Virus record (IMG/VR): IMGVR_UViG_3300024433_000014
Coordinates: 1 to 43,133 of that record
Origin: a virus
DNA length: 43,133 nucleotides
Reading direction: 5' to 3' (one strand)
Shown in pieces: positions 30,415-37,009 of the stretch (the stretch's first letter is position 1; each line of letters begins with the position of its first letter). The position numbers and the translations under genes were made by a program. The notes under the pieces were generated by a model. It saw nothing but the letters and a program-made list of their open reading frames with translations. It made no database searches and was not told where the DNA came from.

Positions 30415-30545
30415 AGAAAAAAACTTTATTTGGTGACATTTTGATTTTACTACTTATTTTTGTAGTTTTATGTTTTATTGCTTTTGTAATTTTTTGTATA
30501 GGCGGAAAGATATTCTAAATGTTTAATTGGCGGATGTGCTATGAA
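30396..30545 (+). repeat. 20-base perfect direct repeats bounding the 30411 gene
   Basis: ATTGGCGGATGTGCTATGAA at 30396-30415 and 30526-30545, each holding a gene's start codon. The first copy also contains the stop of the 30040 gene. Confidence 0.85.
30411..30518 (+). CDS. 35-residue membrane peptide
   Basis: MKKKTLFGDI, then a long hydrophobic stretch to GGKIF. One membrane segment. The gene is enclosed exactly by two 20-base repeats, so it is likely an inserted cassette. Confidence 0.5.
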   Translation: MKKKTLFGDILILLLIFVVLCFIAFVIFCIGGKIF

Positions 30546-30891
30546 ACGTAGAGACTTTCTATTAGGTACGATTTGTGGCGGTTTGTGGAGCTTGTTTCCT
30601 TTCAAGAAAAAACAAGTCCAAGCGGATACTTGTGACTCCATTGGAGATGAGATTACAAAAAAGCCTAAAATTATCAACTTTGGAAGTATACTTGGTTTAA
30701 TTTATGATGATGAGCTTGTCTTTGGTACTTGGGAATATTCTTGGTTTTCAAACTTTGAGCACTATGGAGTCTTTTCCCCTCGTGTTTGTTTTGACTTTTA
30801 TCATTACACTGGTCCTCGTTATATAAGGGCTCATGTATTTGGTTTGTATGCGGAAGAAATATTTGATACGTGGAAAAAAACATTTGAATGA
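30541..30891 (+). CDS. Exported protein with a Tat-type leader
   Basis: 116 residues. MKRRDFLLGTICGGLWSLFP with RRDFLL, a short hydrophobic core, a basic stretch (KKK) and a VQA end predicts Tat export. The mature domain is aromatic (ELVFGTWEYSWFSNFEHYG) and cysteine-poor. No family is recognised. Second Tat-type leader in the late operon after the terminase. Confidence 0.6.
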   Translation: MKRRDFLLGTICGGLWSLFPFKKKQVQADTCDSIGDEITKKPKIINFGSILGLIYDDELVFGTWEYSWFSNFEHYGVFSPRVCFDFYHYTGPRYIRAHVFGLYAEEIFDTWKKTFE

Positions 30892-30906
30892 CAAAAGTTA
30901 ATTAAC

Positions 30907-31007
30907 CCAAAAGAAAAGGCACAGGTAGTTAGCTACTACTGAGATGCCGTAATCATCGAGCCTATTACGGAGGCCGTTGGAGCAATCTGACGGCCTTCTT
31001 CTTTTGG
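30907..31007 (+). ncRNA. Multi-hairpin leader RNA upstream of the portal gene
   Basis: CCAAAAGAA (30907-30915) pairs with TTCTTTTGG (30999-31007). Inside are GGTAG/CTACT (924-937), CCGTAAT/ATTACGG (947-970) and AGGCCGT/ACGGCCT (971-996). This gives a cloverleaf of one closing stem and three hairpins that ends at the portal ribosome site. The last hairpin plus TCTTCTTTT could also act as a partial terminator. Confidence 0.6.
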
Positions 31008-31019
31008 CGGAGATAAATA

Positions 31020-32747
31020 ATGTTTGAATGGCGAACTAAAGAAGACAAGCAGATAGTCAAAGAGATAATGCAGCATCACGCTCGGTTGAAATCTATACGC
31101 AAGCCACTTGAGCCACTGATGAATCTATGCACGAAGCTCTTTTTGCCCCGAACCTGGGACATGCAGAAGAGTATTAAGCCCGGCAAGCAGCAGTACGGCG
31201 TATCAATTTACAACCAGGTGCCCTCAGAAGCCAGGCGGAAGTTTGCGGCGGGTTTTGTTTCGATGACGGCCACTAAGAGGGACCAAGCCGAGCAATCGTG
31301 GATAAACTTTATCGCGCATAAGCGCAAGATGATGGAGATAGACAGCATCAAGCAGTATATGCAGGAGTCGGCGGAGCAGATAAGGAGCGGATTTGACAAG
31401 TCAACATTCTACCACGAGACGGCTTACCAGCAACAGGTGGGCGATGCCTCAGTCTTGTGGGGCGTGATGACGATTGATGAGGACCTAAGGAATGACCGTT
31501 TAGTATTCCAGCGCCGAGATCCAAGAACTCACTGGTTCAGCACTAACGTCTTTGATGATATAGACGTTGACCACTTCGAGCATACGTTCACGGCCAAGCA
31601 GCTTTTAGAGCAGTTCGAGGAAGATAAACTAACCCCGGAGATTATCGCCCAGGCGAAGGGTGAAGGCAGTAAAGACCCATACCAGGAATACAACGTCATT
31701 CAGGCCATTTACGATAACGGCAGCAGGATTGCAGGCAGCAAGAACGGTATCGACAAGCAATTCATTCAATTCTACATACTTTTGAAGGCTGGTATGGGTA
31801 AGGGTGATAGTTTAATCGAGACAAAGGGCTTGGATTGGCGTCCGAGCGTGTTAAGGATAGGAGAGCGGCTTGTTTCCGGTTATCCCCTGACAATGGCTAT
31901 GGACGCCCTTACGGCGGCAACCTATGGCAATACGATAGGAAAACATGGCCTGATAGGTTCACACAGGATGATTCAGCCGACTGCATTGATACATGAGAAT
32001 CTACGAGACCAAATCAGGCGAACTCGATTGAGACCCGATAGTAAAATTTACTATTCTTCACCCGACGAGAAAATCGAATATTTGAACCAGAGGATTGACC
32101 CGCGCTATGCAGAGACTTTACTTGACCGCCACGATGACCAGGTTGAAGGAAGATTCTTTATCAATTTCTTCGAGCTGATAACGAGATTACAGGCCCAAGG
32201 TGGTCAGCCGCCTACTGCTACGCAAATCAGGGAGGCCATAGGCGAGAGGATAGGCCAGTTATCTTCAGTCATCGAATCAAGCGAGGATGACAGTCTGGAG
32301 CCAAGTGTCGATGCGGTATGGATTTATGAGACCGTAGCCGGACGTATGCCCGAACCACCGCAGGAGCTATTGGACGAAGCGGTGGGCGGTAAAGTCAGCA
32401 TACTCAATCGGTTCAACGGTGAGTTGGCACAATTGAAGCGAAACATCCGCCTGAACCAAAGTGCAGTCGAGGCACTGGCCATTATCAAGGAAATGAAGGA
32501 AATATTCCCAAGCTCTTTGGTGATAGTCAAGTCCAAGAAGCTGCTTGAGAAGATGTTAGTCAATCGTATCGGACAGGACACTATTTTCAATGATATGGAG
32601 ATAGCCCAGATTGAGGCCGGACTTGCCCAATTGGCGCAAGAGGAGAGGCAAATGGAGCAGGCCGAGCGAATGAGTAAGGTCATACCAAGCATGACCAAAG
32701 ATGCAGTTAATCCCGAATCGCCCGCAATGTTAGCGGTGGCAAGTTAA
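31020..32747 (+). CDS. Portal (head-tail connector) protein
   Basis: 575 residues, the usual size of T7-like portals. YNQVPSEARRKFAAGFVSMT, then FYHETAYQQQVGDASVLWG, YNVIQAIYDN, the alpha-helical crown region with LTRLQAQGGQPPTATQIREA-type residues (T..Q...A), and a C-terminal EERQMEQ helix are all typical of podovirus connectors. It forms the dodecameric ring through which DNA enters and leaves the head. GGCGGAGATAA precedes the start. Confidence 0.9.
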   Translation: MFEWRTKEDKQIVKEIMQHHARLKSIRKPLEPLMNLCTKLFLPRTWDMQKSIKPGKQQYGVSIYNQVPSEARRKFAAGFVSMTATKRDQAEQSWINFIAHKRKMMEIDSIKQYMQESAEQIRSGFDKSTFYHETAYQQQVGDASVLWGVMTIDEDLRNDRLVFQRRDPRTHWFSTNVFDDIDVDHFEHTFTAKQLLEQFEEDKLTPEIIAQAKGEGSKDPYQEYNVIQAIYDNGSRIAGSKNGIDKQFIQFYILLKAGMGKGDSLIETKGLDWRPSVLRIGERLVSGYPLTMAMDALTAATYGNTIGKHGLIGSHRMIQPTALIHENLRDQIRRTRLRPDSKIYYSSPDEKIEYLNQRIDPRYAETLLDRHDDQVEGRFFINFFELITRLQAQGGQPPTATQIREAIGERIGQLSSVIESSEDDSLEPSVDAVWIYETVAGRMPEPPQELLDEAVGGKVSILNRFNGELAQLKRNIRLNQSAVEALAIIKEMKEIFPSSLVIVKSKKLLEKMLVNRIGQDTIFNDMEIAQIEAGLAQLAQEERQMEQAERMSKVIPSMTKDAVNPESPAMLAVAS

Positions 32748-32759
32748 GAAAGGAACAGA

Positions 32760-33224
32760 ATGGCAAAAAAGTACGAAACACAAACCAAGACAGTAGAGGC
32801 CGACATTCCCGATGTGGAATTGAAGAAGCCGAAGCCTGTAACATTACCAGTGAAAGTTCAGAGAGAAAGGGATATGCGGCGATACATCCGCAAGGATGGT
32901 GTCTTCAGGAAGGACTTTGAGGTAATGTTCAAGGGCAAGACCAAAGCCCAGGCCGAAAAGGTCATACGCGCTCAATGCAAGTTGACCGGCCGCAAGGTCG
33001 AGACGGAGTCGCTTACAGGAAGGCTCAAGGCCGTGCCAGGCTGGGATTTGACGATTCGCGTCCCTGGTATGGCGCGAGAGGAGCAGATAGCCCCCAAGGC
33101 CCCTGAAGGCGAAGCTCGTCAGAAGATTAACGAGAACTTGCTCTTGAATACAGCCAAAGAGAATAAAGAGCTGAAGGCACAACTTGCTGAAATAAAGGCA
33201 CGTCTGGATAAACCGAAGGGATAG
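32760..33224 (+). CDS. Late protein of unknown function
   Basis: 154 residues, basic middle (YIRKDGVFRKDFEVMFKGKT) and C-terminal coiled coil (ENLLLNTAKENKELKAQLAE). It lies between the portal and scaffold, so it may be an assembly factor. AAAGGAACAGA precedes the start. Confidence 0.5.
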   Translation: MAKKYETQTKTVEADIPDVELKKPKPVTLPVKVQRERDMRRYIRKDGVFRKDFEVMFKGKTKAQAEKVIRAQCKLTGRKVETESLTGRLKAVPGWDLTIRVPGMAREEQIAPKAPEGEARQKINENLLLNTAKENKELKAQLAEIKARLDKPKG

Positions 33225-33226
33225 CT

Positions 33227-33556
33227 ATGCCGGAATGGTACGAGACACCGCCCGAACAAAGGACTGACGAGCAGGCGAGACGCTGCCAGCAGGCGTATTA
33301 TCATGCGCTGTTATCAACTGCTGAGGGCAGAGAGGTCATCTGTGATATGCAACGGCGCATTCGTGAAGAAAAATTAGATCGGTTGAAGAATAATGATTCT
33401 GCTGCTCAATTATGTTTGGAAGAATATTTTGAAGACACAATTACTCTGTGCGGAGTAAATGATACGATGCAACTTGTTAGAGCTGAGGCAAGAATCGCCA
33501 AAAGCTACATACACAAGGAAGAAAAACCGGATATACCAGAAGGATATTCAGAATGA
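33227..33556 (+). CDS. Bbp19-like late protein
   Basis: 109 residues. AYYHALLSTAEGREVICDM at about 24-42 and a later helix with LVRAEARIAKSYI fit the Bbp19-like fold (F..T..GR.V...L, then a second helix), found in T7-like phages near the portal. The role in virions is unknown. Its stop overlaps the next start (ATGA). Confidence 0.5.
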   Translation: MPEWYETPPEQRTDEQARRCQQAYYHALLSTAEGREVICDMQRRIREEKLDRLKNNDSAAQLCLEEYFEDTITLCGVNDTMQLVRAEARIAKSYIHKEEKPDIPEGYSE

Positions 33557-33816
33557 AAAAAGGAATACTAATCGGAATTTTGTTGTGTCTATGTCTGGGT
33601 GCGGCAGCCAAGAAAGCGCCCAAATACTGGCAGGACATAATCTTGAAGCCTGAACAGGCGTGGATAGAGGCCTACGGCTATAACAACGAGTCTATCTTGG
33701 CCTACAACGTCCGAAGTCTGATTATGATAGCAAAACAGCAGGAAGTGGTGATTTCGGCTCTCAAGAAGGAACTGGACGCTTTAAGCGACCCGAATGAAGT
33801 AGGGGTGACAAAATGA
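33553..33816 (+). CDS. Small late protein with a Sec signal peptide
   Basis: 87 residues. MKKGILIGILLCLCLGAAA is a clear signal peptide with an AAA end. The mature part (KAPKYWQDIILKPEQAW, YGYNNESILAYNVRSLIMI, then a coiled-coil) is a pattern seen in small phage proteins near the scaffold. Location suggests a virion-assembly role, but export is predicted. ATGA overlap on both sides. Confidence 0.6.
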   Translation: MKKGILIGILLCLCLGAAAKKAPKYWQDIILKPEQAWIEAYGYNNESILAYNVRSLIMIAKQQEVVISALKKELDALSDPNEVGVTK

Positions 33817-33986
33817 AATGTATTGATTGTGGAGATGATGCGGTTTTATTAGCGGATTTAGGGCAATTTTTGCTTTTTGCTTTTTGTAAAAAATGTGCGA
33901 AAAAACGAATAAAACCAAAATTACCTTATTTTGGAAAACAAATGGATATTGATGATTTATTTGAAGATTTATTGCCAAAGGATTAA
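33813..33986 (+). CDS. 57-residue zinc-ribbon protein
   Basis: CIDC and CKKC knuckles with a hydrophobic LLADLGQFLLFAF between them, and an acidic end. It abuts the scaffold gene. Role unknown. Confidence 0.5.
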   Translation: MKCIDCGDDAVLLADLGQFLLFAFCKKCAKKRIKPKLPYFGKQMDIDDLFEDLLPKD

Positions 33987-33989
33987 ACT

Positions 33990-34802
33990 ATGTCAGAACA
34001 AATAATGGAGCACATCGGCGAAGATGGGGCTTTCACAGACGGATTCGCAAAAGCCACTATATCACATTTAGGTGAAGGTTATCAAGATTCCAAGTCTCTT
34101 GACGATGTTCACAATATAGGTGCCTTGGCCAAGATTGCAATTGATAGCCGCCGCGCCAATACAAAACTGACTGAAGCGGCTGCAACGGCCATTCAGCGAC
34201 CGGGCGAAACGGCTACGGACGAGGAGAAGACCACCTATAAGAAAATGCTCCGAACCGAATTAGGCGCAACCGGCAAGATAGAGGATTACTCCTTCGGCAA
34301 ACCTTTGAATCTACCCGAAGGACTGCCGTGGAACGAGGAAGGCGCAAAGAAATGGGCACAATATTTCTGCGATAAAGGTGTACCGGTGGAGATGGCTCGT
34401 GAATTGGTCGCTGCCGTTCACGCAGAGACAATAGAGACGTTCAACAAAAACCAGCAGACAAACAAAGAGGATTTTGATAAAGCTGTTAAAGAAATTACAG
34501 ACAAAAACCAGCCGGACGCTATTAAGGAGATGGGTAGGCTTGCTTTTAAGTATCTCGATACCTGGGGTTCGAACGAGGCTAAAGAAGCGATTAAGGGTAT
34601 GTACGAGATGCCGGAAAACTTCGAGGAATGGAACAAAAGAGGCGTACCGCCCGCCCAGATAGAGCACATGGCCAGAGTCGCAAAAGGTATGCAGTCGGGA
34701 ACGACTAAGGTTGGAGACAAGACTGGCGGAAAAATGGACGCTGATGCCAACTTCGTTGCTATGGTCAATGCTAAGAGTCCGGCCTTGCAGCCGGCAGGAT
34801 AA
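33990..34802 (+). CDS. Scaffolding-like protein
   Basis: 270 residues, acidic and helical throughout, with GKPLNLPEGLPWNEEGAKKW, AQYFCDKGVPVEMARELVAA, and a disordered C-terminus (TKVGDKTGGKMDADANFVAM). Location between the portal and capsid, charge and length all fit a head scaffold that guides procapsid assembly. No DNA-binding motif. Confidence 0.65.
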   Translation: MSEQIMEHIGEDGAFTDGFAKATISHLGEGYQDSKSLDDVHNIGALAKIAIDSRRANTKLTEAAATAIQRPGETATDEEKTTYKKMLRTELGATGKIEDYSFGKPLNLPEGLPWNEEGAKKWAQYFCDKGVPVEMARELVAAVHAETIETFNKNQQTNKEDFDKAVKEITDKNQPDAIKEMGRLAFKYLDTWGSNEAKEAIKGMYEMPENFEEWNKRGVPPAQIEHMARVAKGMQSGTTKVGDKTGGKMDADANFVAMVNAKSPALQPAG

Positions 34803-34807
34803 ATGAT

Positions 34808-34984
34808 ATGGATGATTTGGAACATTATATGGAAGCTACCAGTCGCCTTAAAGCCCAGACTGTAATCCAAGCCAAGCGAATCAAAAAGCTCGAAACAGCA
34901 TTGCAAAAAATCAATTCTCTAAAGGGTGGTGAAGGTTGGGATTTGCTACATTGTAAAAGAATAGCAACCAAAGCCCTGAAATAA
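34808..34984 (+). CDS. 58-residue helical protein, unknown
   Basis: Charged helix (HYMEATSRLKAQTVIQAKRI, KKLETALQKIN) and a short C-terminal part. It resembles the coiled-coil early proteins at 23.8-24.3 kb in pattern (KRIKKLE). Function unknown. Confidence 0.45.
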   Translation: MDDLEHYMEATSRLKAQTVIQAKRIKKLETALQKINSLKGGEGWDLLHCKRIATKALK

Positions 34985-34987
34985 GAC

Positions 34988-35016
34988 TTGACAAAGTATA
35001 TGGAATATTAAATAAT
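34988..35016 (+). promoter_or_regulatory. Internal promoter before the capsid module
   Basis: TTGACA (34988-34993), 17-base spacer, AATAAT (35011-35016). The predicted start near 35023 is only about 7 bases before the 35030 ATG, so that gene would be almost leaderless. The transcript would continue through the capsid leader and gene. Confidence 0.6.
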
Positions 35017-35029
35017 ATATAAGTTTATT

Positions 35030-35260
35030 ATGTTAAAAACATTTTGCAGTTTATGTGGTTCTGAAATCAAGGGTTCGTTACCAGATTATGATGGTAAGCC
35101 GCGAATAGAAGAAACACGAAAAAGCGTTGAGGGCGATGATATTAAAGTAATGTTATGGGTAGATTGTAAATATGACGGTTTTTTATGCCCAGACTGCAAA
35201 CAAATGTATATCGAGAAATTACTGCAAGCGTTAGCAACTACTCGAAAAAGCTGTAAATGA
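35030..35260 (+). CDS. 76-residue zinc-ribbon protein
   Basis: CSLC near the N-terminus and CPDC near residue 55 bracket a beta region (VEGDDIKVMLWVDCKYDGF). It lies between an internal promoter and the capsid leader. No visible ribosome site, which fits near-leaderless translation. Confidence 0.5.
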   Translation: MLKTFCSLCGSEIKGSLPDYDGKPRIEETRKSVEGDDIKVMLWVDCKYDGFLCPDCKQMYIEKLLQALATTRKSCK

Positions 35261-35278
35261 AATATAAGTATTAAAAAT

Positions 35279-35413
35279 AAAGAATATCCTCAGACTACCC
35301 CGCACGGGGCCTGATGCTTAACGGCCAAAGTGGCCGTCGCTGAGCAAGCGTAAAGTGTCAGGAGGGCCTGCGAAAGTCGCGGACTACTCTCCGAAAAAGA
35401 CAATTTATTCTTT
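35279..35413 (+). ncRNA. Multi-hairpin leader RNA upstream of the capsid gene
   Basis: AAAGAATA (35279-35286) can pair with TATTCTTT (35406-35413), next to the capsid ribosome site TTTTAGGAG. Inside are CCCC/GGGG (298-309), a 10-bp CCTGATGCTT/AAGTGTCAGG stem (310-319 with 353-362, tandem G-U) enclosing ACGGCC/GGCCGT and CGCT/AGCG, and CTGCGA/TCGCGG (368-382). G-U pairs support plus-strand function. It resembles the portal leader in having an AAAGAA/TTCTTT outer stem. Confidence 0.65.
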
Positions 35414-35428
35414 TAGGAGATTAGTACG

Positions 35429-36484
35429 ATGACTACTTTTGCATTAAGCGAGCACGTTACAGCATTCGAACTCTCCAAGCATATCCATGAGGGGGCACTT
35501 ATGCCCTTAATTCAGGCGCTCTCGCAGGAAATGGAGATGTTCTCCGATGTCCACATGGAAGCGGCCAATGACGGCTCAGGCCATCTCGGAACGACCGAAT
35601 ATTATCAGCCGACCGGTACTTTCCGCGCCTTCAACGAAGGTATCGCAACCGAAGCACCTTTAAGCGCTGAATTCCGCGAGCCACTGGTAATGTTAGACGG
35701 CAGATTCAAAGCCGACCGCGCCCTGTTGCTGAAAAAGGCAAGAGGCGATAGCGGCTTGGCAGGTCAGTTACGGGCCAGGATGATAGGTCAATACATGGTA
35801 GGTATGTTAAAGAACCTCCAGACCGAGATTATCTACGGCACGCGAAGCAAAGGGAAGAGTCCGTTGGGTCTCGAATTGCGTTCGGACTACAATGCGATAT
35901 CAAGCGCTTATGTCCACGACAACGCAGGAGGTGCGGCTTCATCCACGTCAAATAAGACTTCACTCTTCTTAATTGGTCACGGCCCGGAAAAGTACACCTG
36001 GATATATCATAAGAACGAGGCCCCTGAGGGCGGCAGTATCAGTCAGCCCGGCACGCCTCTTTCAGGACTCGGTGTCACAGTCGAGGCCCTTCCCGATGAC
36101 TGGGTGCTCGATGCCTCAGGCACGGCCAACCGGGAATTCATGGCTGTTAGGAACAATCTCAGCTTGCATGTCTCACATGCGATTATGGATGCGCGGTATG
36201 TACAGAGAATGGTCAATATATCCACGACCAATATCGACGGCGTGGATGACTTCGGATTCGATGAGAGAGTCCTGATTGACATGCTGGAGGCCATGCCTGA
36301 CCTGAATAACGCGGTAATGTATTGCAACAAGACTTTGCGCGCCCAAATCCGCAAGCGCATCAATGAGAAGGGCAATGTCTGGCATTCGGTTACAGACCCG
36401 TTCGGTCGGGTTGTTCCGGGCATCGACAATATCCCGCTGCACATCATCGAGAATATCACAGATGAAGAGGCGTACGTCGTTTAA
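35429..36484 (+). CDS. Major capsid protein
   Basis: 351 residues, the size of T7-like coats. It follows the scaffold, has strong TTTTAGGAG initiation and contains segments typical of the HK97-fold coat (TTEYYQPTGTFRAFNEGIAT, then FKADRALLLKKA; a C-terminal NKTLRAQIRKRINEKGNVWH strand and TDPFGRVVPGIDNIPLHII). It forms the icosahedral shell. The spacing from the leader RNA implies regulated, high expression. Confidence 0.85.
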   Translation: MTTFALSEHVTAFELSKHIHEGALMPLIQALSQEMEMFSDVHMEAANDGSGHLGTTEYYQPTGTFRAFNEGIATEAPLSAEFREPLVMLDGRFKADRALLLKKARGDSGLAGQLRARMIGQYMVGMLKNLQTEIIYGTRSKGKSPLGLELRSDYNAISSAYVHDNAGGAASSTSNKTSLFLIGHGPEKYTWIYHKNEAPEGGSISQPGTPLSGLGVTVEALPDDWVLDASGTANREFMAVRNNLSLHVSHAIMDARYVQRMVNISTTNIDGVDDFGFDERVLIDMLEAMPDLNNAVMYCNKTLRAQIRKRINEKGNVWHSVTDPFGRVVPGIDNIPLHIIENITDEEAYVV

Positions 36485-36525
36485 ACGCCTCGTAAATGAA
36501 AACTAAATTATGAAAGGTTAGTAAA

Positions 36526-36975
36526 ATGAGTATTCCTGATAAAATCACAAGTTTTTCCGATAGTCCGCAAGTAATCACAAGTGCGGCGGTAAGCGAGCAC
36601 CAAATTTCCTTCGCCAGCGATAAAGAGCGAGATGTGTTCATTCATTCCGAAAAGATGATCCGCATCATTGTCGCAGTAGTCGGCTCAGGATTGACTCAAG
36701 GCATGAGGGTCGAGTTCCGTTTCGATACGGAAGCTGGTCTCAATAGTGGCGACCACATCATAGCTGGTGTTTCGAGAATCCTGCTGCCGGAGGTAATGAC
36801 CACCATTGGCGACATGCATCTATTCAGGGTTGACCCGATAAGGTTGCCGGAGGGCTACGATTTCGCAGGTCTTTGGTACGCTGTCGTTAGTACGTCTGGC
36901 GCTGGTGGTTTTGCGGTCTATGCCGACATGGTGGACGGCCCTGAGAGAATGCAGAGATTAGACCCGACTCTGTAA
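36526..36975 (+). CDS. Head-associated protein of unknown function
   Basis: 149 residues, beta-rich and without a signal peptide. Directly after the coat gene, the place of head decoration or head-completion proteins. Contains MRVEFRFDTEAGLNSGDHII and LLPEVMTTIGDMHLFRVDP. A decoration role is inference. GAAAGGTTAGTAAA precedes the start. Confidence 0.5.
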   Translation: MSIPDKITSFSDSPQVITSAAVSEHQISFASDKERDVFIHSEKMIRIIVAVVGSGLTQGMRVEFRFDTEAGLNSGDHIIAGVSRILLPEVMTTIGDMHLFRVDPIRLPEGYDFAGLWYAVVSTSGAGGFAVYADMVDGPERMQRLDPTL

Positions 36976-37009
36976 ACACGAAATGAGTTTTTATTAGAAA
37001 GGTAAAAAA

